Assembly (NCBI GenBank): GCA_963665085.2
Contig: CAXXXS010000001.1
Coordinates: 3,968,001-4,032,000, forward strand
Length of the DNA stretch: 64,000 nt
Source of the DNA: G963665085 sp963665085
Lineage (GTDB): Bacteria > Bacteroidota > Bacteroidia > Bacteroidales > JAAAOM01
Direction: 5' to 3'
The notes under the pieces are model-generated. The model was given only the letters and a program-made list of their open reading frames with translations. It made no database searches and was not told the origin of the DNA. The position numbers and the translations under genes were made by a program. Shown piece after piece: positions 54,531 to 62,597 of this stretch. The first letter of the stretch is position 1. The number at the start of each line of letters is the position of its first letter.

Positions 54531-56861
54531 TTATTTAGTAGCGTACTTCTCTGTTCTTTCATCTTTTATGACTCCAGACCAATTTAGGCCATAACCAAAG
54601 TCATAACTGTTACCATCTGAATCTTCATGGCATTTCATATCCCGGGGAACGTCTTCAAACTGTGTTTCAATTTCTTTCATGCTGGCAGGCATTTGCATAG
54701 GTAAAAGACCTGCAGGTTCAGCTTTTCCGCTAATTATATCCATTATAGCCTGATCCATAACCCCCATATGAACCAAAATTGCAGAAGCACTACCTTCAAA
54801 TTCAGAGAAAACCATTGGGTTCGAAACATTAATCACAACGATTACTGGTTTATCTCCCATTTTATTTTTTGTTTCAAGGACCAAATCAAGATCAGTTGAA
54901 TTTGATGTTTTTGCTGTTTTATTTTTATATGATCTGTTTGTGAAATTTTCCAAAGGATCTCCTCCTGAAAGGCTAACTGCTCTGGCATCCTTAGCTACAT
55001 AATCTTTATATTGAAGTGAAATAGGAACATATCCGTTTCCTCCTTTATTAATATCATCTACGCTATATCCATTACCTCCTTGTGGACTTTCAATAAAAAC
55101 AATTGCATAATCTGCTTCTTCCGGATTCTCAGTAAGGTCAGCATATTTTTTAACGAGATCTAATTTTACAGGATATTCCCATTTGGGTTCAGAAGAACCA
55201 AATCCAAAAAATCCTGACGATCCAGGATAATATCTTTCTGGGATATAAACCTTTGCTTTTTCTTTAATTGGAAGGGCATTTGCTGCATTTTTCAACATCA
55301 CAATAGATTTCAACTGTGCAGAATAACCAGCCTGCATATATTCAGGATTTCCAACTATTTCAGAAGTTTTTTGAACATCAAGATATGGATTCTCAAATAA
55401 TCCAACGCGGAAAACATTCATTAATAATCTTTTCGCAGATTCTTCCATACGGGCCCTCATGGCTTCTTCACCAAATTCCTCAACCCCCATTTTATAGGCT
55501 TCCAGAACAGGACCCATTTCGTTATTTCCACCAAATTGGTCAACTCCTGCCATTATAATTTTATAATGCCTTTCTGCAACACTTAGAGTCTCTGCGCCCC
55601 AAGGTGTAGTCCCAAATGAATTAACAGCATTATTATCTTTTGTTACACCCCAGTCTGTACAAACAACTCCATCAAATCCATATTCACCACGCAACATATC
55701 TTTAATAAAAAATTTACTGTAGCTATTACCAACATTTTCATTGTATACAGAATCAACCCCATAGGAAATCGTATAGTAAGGCATTACAGCTGTAGCAGAA
55801 CCTGTTTTTCCATTTAATTTAAACGCACCTTCTGTAAAAGGAATTAAATGTTCTTGCATGTTATCGCCAGGGAATACAGCATATTTACCATAAGCAAAGT
55901 GAGCATCCCTTCCACCTTCACCTGATGCTCCACCAGGCCAGTGTTTAACCATTGCATTTACACTATTGTAGCCCCAACCATCAGCAATTTCTGCTTCTCC
56001 TGTTGAAGTTTGAAAACCATCTACATAAGCACGGGCCATTTCTTTTGCCAAAGTTACACCTTCACCAAATGTACCACTAAAACGACCCCAACGTGGTTCA
56101 GTTGCTAAATCAATTTGAGGTGATAAAGCTGTAGCAATACCTAAAGCCCTGTATTCTTTAGAAGCAATCTCCCCGAAATTTTCAACAATTGAAGGATCGA
56201 AGGTTGCTGCCATTCCCAGTGGAGAAGGCCACATTGATATCTGTCCTCCAGAACCTTCATTAAATTCTGCATCTGCTCTTGTCTCATGACGAGGATCTGA
56301 ACTTGTATTTGCTGGAATCCCCATGCCTATACCTTCAACAAGTGCCTGTACGTTGTTATTCCATTCTGCGGCAACTTCTGGTGTTTCAACAGAGGTTATT
56401 AATACATGGCGTAAGTTATCATCTGTTAAGAAGATTCTTTGCTGATCCGTTAAGTCACTTGACTTTGCACCACTTTCTTCAAAACTTTTTCCGTCATAAG
56501 TCGCAGAACCAAAACCTCTTCTTCCACCTCCTCTTGCAGGTATTGATTGGTGAGCACTGTAAAGCATCAATCCGGCAATCTGTTCTATCGTCATTTTAGA
56601 AGCTAAATCAACAGCTCTTTCTTCACTAGGCAAACGCCAATCCTCATACTTATCCAAAGCTCCATCTTTGCTTAAATCTTTAAAAGCAAAACCCTGGTCT
56701 TCAATAATCTGAACTCCGGAGGTTGTAGAATAACCTAAGGTTGCACCATCTTTATTTTTCACTAATTGAAATTCCCCTTTATCCTCTACTGTGTATTTTG
56801 GGCCACAGCTGGCAACAATCAGGGAAACTGATAAAATTAATAATCCGATTTTGTGTTTCAT
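54531..56861 (-). CDS. GH3 family glycoside hydrolase, lipoprotein (paralog of 37545-39884)
   Basis: 776 residues with a lipoprotein signal (LIVASC, Cys19). Sequence and length track the 779-residue GH3 at 37545 almost end to end, for example MTIEQIAGLMLYSAHQSIPA against MTIEQIAGLMLYSAHQAVPS. The nucleophile motif is FDGVVCTDWGVTKDN. An EF-hand-like loop (DLSKDGALDKYEDW, about 70-83) precedes the barrel. There is no fibronectin tail. It ends 225 bases before GH106 on the same strand; the repeat in between may be a partial break. Relatives remove terminal beta-linked glucose or xylose. The pair probably arose by duplication and split in specificity. Confidence 0.93.
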   Translation of the reverse strand: MKHKIGLLILSVSLIVASCGPKYTVEDKGEFQLVKNKDGATLGYSTTSGVQIIEDQGFAFKDLSKDGALDKYEDWRLPSEERAVDLASKMTIEQIAGLMLYSAHQSIPARGGGRRGFGSATYDGKSFEESGAKSSDLTDQQRIFLTDDNLRHVLITSVETPEVAAEWNNNVQALVEGIGMGIPANTSSDPRHETRADAEFNEGSGGQISMWPSPLGMAATFDPSIVENFGEIASKEYRALGIATALSPQIDLATEPRWGRFSGTFGEGVTLAKEMARAYVDGFQTSTGEAEIADGWGYNSVNAMVKHWPGGASGEGGRDAHFAYGKYAVFPGDNMQEHLIPFTEGAFKLNGKTGSATAVMPYYTISYGVDSVYNENVGNSYSKFFIKDMLRGEYGFDGVVCTDWGVTKDNNAVNSFGTTPWGAETLSVAERHYKIIMAGVDQFGGNNEMGPVLEAYKMGVEEFGEEAMRARMEESAKRLLMNVFRVGLFENPYLDVQKTSEIVGNPEYMQAGYSAQLKSIVMLKNAANALPIKEKAKVYIPERYYPGSSGFFGFGSSEPKWEYPVKLDLVKKYADLTENPEEADYAIVFIESPQGGNGYSVDDINKGGNGYVPISLQYKDYVAKDARAVSLSGGDPLENFTNRSYKNKTAKTSNSTDLDLVLETKNKMGDKPVIVVINVSNPMVFSEFEGSASAILVHMGVMDQAIMDIISGKAEPAGLLPMQMPASMKEIETQFEDVPRDMKCHEDSDGNSYDFGYGLNWSGVIKDERTEKYATK

Positions 56862-57099
56862 AGTAATATTTGTTAAGAAATTAGTTTCAAATTGCTTATA
56901 GAATTATAGATAGGGAAAAAAATAAAATACAACTGATAAGTTTATTCTTCATAGGGTTAAATTAACGTTTTATAAGTCTAAAAAAGTTTACCTCTTGTAA
57001 AAACGTAAAAATTACGTTTAGCTCATCGAGAATATAGTTAGTAAAAATATATGAATTATGTCATCTTAACAAAAAAATCTAATCATTAAAAAAAATGAA
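56862..57099 (-). promoter_or_regulatory. Gap with a 19-bp palindrome upstream of GH3
   Basis: Between the GH78 terminator and the GH3 start, AAACGTAA (57001-57008) and TTACGTTT (57012-57019) form a perfect palindrome about 140 bases before the GH3 ATG. Another AACGTTT lies at about 56964. The rest is AT-rich and shows no gene. A LacI-type or other regulator could bind here; the AraR-like palindrome is absent. Confidence 0.4.
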
Positions 57100-57136
57100 T
57101 TAGCACATATTAAGCTTACAACTTAATATGTGCTAA
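57100..57136 (-). terminator. Intrinsic terminator after GH78
   Basis: Perfect 15-bp arms TTAGCACATATTAAG (57100-57114) and CTTAATATGTGCTAA (57122-57136), with a 7-base loop, are followed on the minus strand by ATTC and then a T-run. It lies 27 bases beyond the GH78 stop. Confidence 0.9.
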
Positions 57137-57162
57137 AAAATAATTATCTATTTAAAGAAGGA

Positions 57163-60100
57163 CTATAAGTTTGATTCAAACTTATAATCTCCTGATTCTA
57201 ATTGATAAACTGCTTTACCATCTTCAAATTTCACCAATGTACATCCATCGGCATTTATAATATCATTCTCTGATTTTGCAGGAAGATATAATGTTGCTGT
57301 TGTATTTGCAGGAACAGTAGCCTGGTAAATAAGCTTCTCTCCCTCAACTTGCCACTTACTATAAATCTTTCCATACATTGAATCATAATAACCTTCAGCC
57401 CAAGTCATTTTTCCGGATGGATCAGGAGTTGGCTGAAGAATGAATTTCTGGAATCCTGGTTCATCTCTTTGTATTCCTAAAGAATAAGCCATCATCCATT
57501 GTCCAACAGCTCCAAATGAGTAGTGGTTAAATGAATTCATACTGTTATTTCCTCCGAAACCGTTTTCTACAGTATAACCATTTAAACGCTCCCAAATAGA
57601 TTTTGCCCCCTGATTTATTGAGTATAACCATGATGGGTAATGCTCGTTTTGTAACAAGCGGTAAGCATGGTCATTATATCCATAATCAGACAGGGCTTTA
57701 CTAATCCATGCTGTTCCGATAAAACCGGTCATTAATGAATATTCAGGTTGAAGGACACCATCATCATCAACATTTTTTCTTTCTACTGTTTCGGCAAGAT
57801 TTTTTGCCATCTGTTCTGTTATATCATCATTAAAAACACCAAGAGCTAATCCAACTGCATAAGAAGTTTGTGTATCAGCTGGTTTAAATTCTGGTTTTGC
57901 ACCTCCTCTTGGGCCAAAAGCAAAACCTCCGGAAATATATCCTTTCGTCTTTTGATTTTCATCTAAGAAAGTTTCATTGAAAAATGTTTTACGTTCATCC
58001 AGCATTTTTGAAAAACGTTCTGCATCTTTATTTTTTTCAAGAATTTCAGCAACATTTTTAATAATCCATAAATCGAAAACATGATATGCTGTTGCCAGGT
58101 ATTGAGCCCCTAATTTATTGTTTTGTGGGCCTAACCAGTCTCCTAACTGAACATCCGTACTCATCCTTGTTTTGGGATCAATACTCTTATCTAGATAATC
58201 GATATAAGCTACCATAGCATCATAATGCTCGTCTAACATAGCGACATCATTATATTGTTGATACACTTCCCAAGGAACGGTTATACCTGCGCTTCCCCAA
58301 AGAACACCACCAAAACCGCCACCGATTGGAGCAACATCAGTAAATTTACCACTTGATTTCTGTACATCACGCATAGCAAACATATGTCTTCTCAGGAATT
58401 GATCTGTATTTGAGATATACGTAGATGTTCTTGAGAAAACTGAAATATCTCCAGACCATCCCATTCGCTCATTACGTTGTGGACAGTCAGTTGGTAGTGT
58501 TAAGAAATTATCGACATTCGACCACACCAAATTCGACCAAAGTTGATTTACTTTATCATTGGATGTATTGTAATCAGCTGTTAACTCAACAACCGAACTA
58601 ATTGCTACACCTTTTACAGACTCCAATGGCAACGGCTCTTTTATACCGGTAATTTCAATGTACTGGTATCCTCTTGACGTAAATTTAGGTTGAAATACCT
58701 GCTCACCGTCTTTCATTATATAAATATCCTGGCATAAAGCGGCACGATAATTCTCCGTCATGATCATTCCAACATTGTCACCGGATTCTTCTAAATCAGG
58801 ATAAAGAATTTCTGCAAATCGTAATACAATTGTATCGCCTGCAGTACCATTTGAAATTGAAATTTTTGGGACACCGACAAAATTCTGTCCCATATCGTAA
58901 ACAAAAACACCATCACGAACTTCTTCTACACTCTGAGCTGTTAATGTTTTATATTCTCCGGCATTATTACCAATCTGTCCTATTAATTTTAAATTATCAA
59001 AATTAAATTTGGTAACCGTTCCGGTAAATTCTCTTTCCTCTCCGGAAAATGATGTCCCTTCCAAAGCTACAACAGAAGCATTTCCCCATGATGAATCATC
59101 AAAACCAACAGTTGCCCATCCTTCTATTGCAGATTCTTTTGTTGCATTATAAATTTCACCTAAGTCGAGACTACTATAAATAATGGGGCCGTCATTACTA
59201 AATTTCCAATCTTTATCGTTTGTAACCACAAGCTCTTTGGTTCCATCATCATAAGTAACAACTAACTTAGCCAATAATGATTGTCTGTCTCCAAAATGAT
59301 TCCAAATAGAACCGAAACTTAACAATCCACTCCACCAGCCTTCAGACATCATGGCACCAATTGCATTGCTTCCAGAATTTATCATTCCAGTAACATCATA
59401 AGTCTGATAAAAATGAGAATGTGTATATTGTGTTTGACCAGGATTATAATAATCATTACCTACTTTCTGACCATTGATATACATTTCATAGATACCACGG
59501 GCAGTTACATATAAACGTGCTGAATTAACTTTTTTAGTTGCATTGAATTCTGAACGTAACATAGGAATTGAATTCTGACTTGGATCGGCAACTACAAAAA
59601 TCCCATTGTCACCACCATCAAGAACATATGAACCAGCTTCAACGCTTACCTTACCAGCATAGATACCTTTATAATCAGCAGTTAATTCTTCTTTAAACAA
59701 TGTATTGTTTGGTTTCCTGTTGTTTTGTATTTCTACATCCGTAAATGTTGCTTTTTGTCCGGGGTCTATTGAAAATCCCATATCGCAAACCATGCCAAAA
59801 GGAATGTAATTTCCACCAGAGCCAACCGGATTTAAATTTACTGAAGCTCCGGATGGCCCACGCCTGAATGGAGGCATCTCACCTGTCGTCTCCTCTTTAA
59901 TATAAAAATCAGGATTCCCATTTAACACAACTGTAATATTTCCAAACTCACTATTTATCTCAAAATTTTGTTTAGCGTTTTTGTTTTTGGTATTTATTAC
60001 GGATGATTTTATTTCGAATGTTTTTATAGGACTAGTGGGTTTATCTTCAGGTGCATAACCTACACGATAGATATTTAACTTGGCAAGACCACCTTTTTCT

Positions 60101-60738
60101 ACATCAGAGACATCAAGCTCTAACTTAATATAACTTTCGTTTAGCTTATTTTCAAGTTGATAAATGTTTTTATATTTATCCATCAGTCGCATATCATTAG
60201 CGCCATATACTAAACCAGCCTTGGTACTACCTTCTTCAATAGCTACTGAATATTTCATTTTAAATATTAACTCATAGTCTGAAAAGAACACCAGGTCGTC
60301 ATCTCCACCACCAATCCATTGTGCTCCTTCCCATGCAGAGATATCAGGATTCATCAAGCCTGTTTCAAACCATGATGTTGCAGAATGTTCTATATTGTTT
60401 TGATCCCAGACAGTTACTGTCCAGTCATATTTTGTTGAAGGTTGTAATGATTCTCCTTTGTATTCAATGGCTAAGGCTGTGTTGGTTTCATTTTTTTTCG
60501 AATCCCAGGTTAATTCACCTTTTTCATTCTTTACTATAATTTGATAAGCAGTTTGATAATAGCCACGTTCACCTTCAGGTGTTGCCATCTGCCATGAGAA
60601 TCTTGGGGTTTTTACATCAATTCCCAGGGGAGAGTCTGTGTATTCAACTTTTAAATTTTCGATTATTGACTTATCCGTAGTACAATATTGAAGAGTAAAA
60701 AGAATAAGCCCCAGGGATAGCAAATAAATTTTTTTCAT
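57163..60738 (-). CDS. GH78 alpha-L-rhamnosidase with inserted lectin-like domain
   Basis: 1191 residues, longer than the usual 900-1000. A lipoprotein-like signal (TLQYC) precedes an N-terminal fibronectin III-like domain (LKVEYTDSPLGIDVKTPRFS). Residues of about 150-335 insert a concanavalin-like domain within the first beta-sandwich, seen in YELIFKMKYSVAIEEGSTKA and MGFSIDPGQKATFTDVEIQN. The jelly-roll ARLYVTARGIYEMYINGQKV, the (alpha/alpha)6 barrel with catalytic LPTDCPQRNERMGWSGD (near 745-760) and the C-terminal beta domain are complete. It releases terminal rhamnose. Terminators on both sides and a palindrome upstream indicate its own transcript. Confidence 0.93.
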   Translation of the reverse strand: MKKIYLLSLGLILFTLQYCTTDKSIIENLKVEYTDSPLGIDVKTPRFSWQMATPEGERGYYQTAYQIIVKNEKGELTWDSKKNETNTALAIEYKGESLQPSTKYDWTVTVWDQNNIEHSATSWFETGLMNPDISAWEGAQWIGGGDDDLVFFSDYELIFKMKYSVAIEEGSTKAGLVYGANDMRLMDKYKNIYQLENKLNESYIKLELDVSDVEKGGLAKLNIYRVGYAPEDKPTSPIKTFEIKSSVINTKNKNAKQNFEINSEFGNITVVLNGNPDFYIKEETTGEMPPFRRGPSGASVNLNPVGSGGNYIPFGMVCDMGFSIDPGQKATFTDVEIQNNRKPNNTLFKEELTADYKGIYAGKVSVEAGSYVLDGGDNGIFVVADPSQNSIPMLRSEFNATKKVNSARLYVTARGIYEMYINGQKVGNDYYNPGQTQYTHSHFYQTYDVTGMINSGSNAIGAMMSEGWWSGLLSFGSIWNHFGDRQSLLAKLVVTYDDGTKELVVTNDKDWKFSNDGPIIYSSLDLGEIYNATKESAIEGWATVGFDDSSWGNASVVALEGTSFSGEEREFTGTVTKFNFDNLKLIGQIGNNAGEYKTLTAQSVEEVRDGVFVYDMGQNFVGVPKISISNGTAGDTIVLRFAEILYPDLEESGDNVGMIMTENYRAALCQDIYIMKDGEQVFQPKFTSRGYQYIEITGIKEPLPLESVKGVAISSVVELTADYNTSNDKVNQLWSNLVWSNVDNFLTLPTDCPQRNERMGWSGDISVFSRTSTYISNTDQFLRRHMFAMRDVQKSSGKFTDVAPIGGGFGGVLWGSAGITVPWEVYQQYNDVAMLDEHYDAMVAYIDYLDKSIDPKTRMSTDVQLGDWLGPQNNKLGAQYLATAYHVFDLWIIKNVAEILEKNKDAERFSKMLDERKTFFNETFLDENQKTKGYISGGFAFGPRGGAKPEFKPADTQTSYAVGLALGVFNDDITEQMAKNLAETVERKNVDDDGVLQPEYSLMTGFIGTAWISKALSDYGYNDHAYRLLQNEHYPSWLYSINQGAKSIWERLNGYTVENGFGGNNSMNSFNHYSFGAVGQWMMAYSLGIQRDEPGFQKFILQPTPDPSGKMTWAEGYYDSMYGKIYSKWQVEGEKLIYQATVPANTTATLYLPAKSENDIINADGCTLVKFEDGKAVYQLESGDYKFESNL

Positions 60739-60966
60739 AGTTATAGGGTGTTATTTAAATTATTATTTTCCATCGTTACATATAGTTAGCTCTACTTTGT
60801 TGAGTAAGATAAAATAAAACGACTGTTAAAATACTCCTCTAAAAATCAGAAAGAATGATCTCTTCAATTTCAAACAGTTGTCAGGTTTTCCTACCAGTAA
60901 ACTTAATTATTAATTAAGTTTCTAAAAAATAATTTGTACAAAACTCAATATTCTTTAAACGAAAAA
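60739..60966 (-). promoter_or_regulatory. Gap with a 23-bp palindrome upstream of GH78
   Basis: 60899-60921 is a perfect palindrome with 11-bp arms AAACTTAATTA and TAATTAAGTTT around one T. It lies about 160 bases before the GH78 start. It could be an operator or a cruciform-forming AT element. CGTTACAT at about 60774 recalls the TGTTACGT repeats at 35766. The rest of the gap shows no gene. Confidence 0.35.
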
Positions 60967-61014
60967 GAGCGGAGTATAAAAACTGCTAACTAATATCAAT
61001 TTTTAACTCCGCTC
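60967..61014 (-). terminator. Intrinsic terminator after SusD
   Basis: Arms GAGCGGAGT (60967-60975) and ACTCCGCTC (61006-61014) form a 9-bp GC-rich stem, followed on the minus strand by TTTTTC. It ends the SusC/SusD transcript 60 bases past the SusD stop and separates it from the GH78 gene. Confidence 0.85.
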
Positions 61015-61073
61015 GTTATTATAATTCTTGAATTATGTCATACTTTAAAATTTATGTTTATAAGTGTATGTTC

Positions 61074-62564
61074 TTAATCAACATAAGGATTATACAGAAC
61101 TTCATCATCGGGTAATTCAAATACAGTAGAGAAGTCTGTAAATGCAGTTGGAACAGGAGCTTGTCCTTCTGTAAAATAATAATCAAGAGGACTTGCAATA
61201 ACTTTTGCTCCATATTCAGAAATTACTTCCTGAACTTTATCTGTTCGAACAAGATCCCACCAACGATTGCCTTCAAAAGCGAGCTCTACTCGTCTTTCCT
61301 GTAAAATCGCATCACGAAGTTCTTCCTGGGTTGAAGCTGTAGTATTAGCCAATCCAGCCCTGTTTCTAACCTGGTTTAAATAACCTTGTGCTTCTGCAGT
61401 ACGACCACCTTGTTCGTTAATTGCTTCTGCTAAATATAATAAAGCCTCGGCATATCGGTAAACCATAAAATCATCATCACACTGACGGAAAGTACTATGT
61501 GGATGTAAATATTTTACACACATAGGAACCAAGTCTCCATTTGAATCTTCAACAGAATCAATAGAAGCAGCAAATCTGGCATCTCCAGCTTCATAACTGG
61601 CAATTAATTCAGGTGTAGGAACATTTAACATAGCCCCTTCGCTTAAAGATGATGGATTACTAACGCCTGTCCACGCAGCAATCATATCTGAAGTAGAAGG
61701 ATAAGGAAACATGTTATAAACAAAGAAACTACTGTAATCAGCAGAAGATTCACTGTATTGAATTTCAAAAATTGATTCTGAGTTATTCTTATTAGAAGGA
61801 TCAAAAATATCTGCATAATCAGTTACCAATGAGTAACCTGTCACATTATTTAGAGCCGTTTCAGCAGAGCTCCATTCTCCATACCACATGTAAACATCAG
61901 CTAAAAGCATATAAGCAGAACCTTTTGTTACTCGTCCTGTTTGTTGATCAGCTTTGCTTAATAAAAGACTTGCTGCATCTGTTGCATCTGCAATAATTTG
62001 AGCTTTTAAAGCAGTCTCATCGGACAATTCTTTACTCGTTTCATCTAATGTAGTTACAGGATCAAGATGTAAGATAGCCTGACCATAAAGACGAAGTAAC
62101 CACCAGTAACTATACGATCTAAAGAAAAGAGCCTGACCTTTTAGGTTATCTTTTGAATCCTGGTCAAAATCAGCATCATCAATAAATCCGATAACCTGGT
62201 TTGTTCTTGAAATCCAATCATAAATATCAATCCAGTAACTTGAAAAACGGGTTACATCAGGCACAAAATCAGAAATATATTCTGCCGTTGTAGTTGCCCT
62301 ATAATTTGGATTGTAAAAATAACGTGAATTATCTGAGTGCATATCCCCGATTAATATTGCAGGAGAAGTTGTAACGTCACTATTCTCGCTAAACCACTCT
62401 CTAACCGGTGCATAAATACCATTTACTGCAGCAATAAAATCATCTTCTGTCTGAAAGTATGATGCTGTTGTTAACGATTCCTGAGAATCGATACTTAGGA
62501 AATCCTCATCACAAGAAGTAAAAAAGATTGCCAATATTCCTATAATTATATATTTTATCTTCAT
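61074..62564 (-). CDS. susD: SusD/RagB-family glycan-binding lipoprotein
   Basis: The start at 62564 (MKIKYIIIGILAIFF) is chosen; the TTG at 62573 is not needed. The 496-residue protein has a lipoprotein signal with Cys18 in FFTSCDED. The N-terminal SusD segment LTTASYFQTEDDFIAAVNGI, the TPR region (QALFFRSYSYWWLLRLYGQA) and the C-terminal RRVELAFEGNRWWDLVRTDK complete the family. SusD sits on the outer face of the outer membrane and caps the SusC channel, binding oligosaccharides. It lies 33 bases after SusC on the same transcript, and a terminator follows. The pair anchors the PUL. Confidence 0.97.
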   Translation of the reverse strand: MKIKYIIIGILAIFFTSCDEDFLSIDSQESLTTASYFQTEDDFIAAVNGIYAPVREWFSENSDVTTSPAILIGDMHSDNSRYFYNPNYRATTTAEYISDFVPDVTRFSSYWIDIYDWISRTNQVIGFIDDADFDQDSKDNLKGQALFFRSYSYWWLLRLYGQAILHLDPVTTLDETSKELSDETALKAQIIADATDAASLLLSKADQQTGRVTKGSAYMLLADVYMWYGEWSSAETALNNVTGYSLVTDYADIFDPSNKNNSESIFEIQYSESSADYSSFFVYNMFPYPSTSDMIAAWTGVSNPSSLSEGAMLNVPTPELIASYEAGDARFAASIDSVEDSNGDLVPMCVKYLHPHSTFRQCDDDFMVYRYAEALLYLAEAINEQGGRTAEAQGYLNQVRNRAGLANTTASTQEELRDAILQERRVELAFEGNRWWDLVRTDKVQEVISEYGAKVIASPLDYYFTEGQAPVPTAFTDFSTVFELPDDEVLYNPYVD

Positions 62565-62597
62565 TTTAATCAATTTTAAAGTTTTAAATAGAATGAA

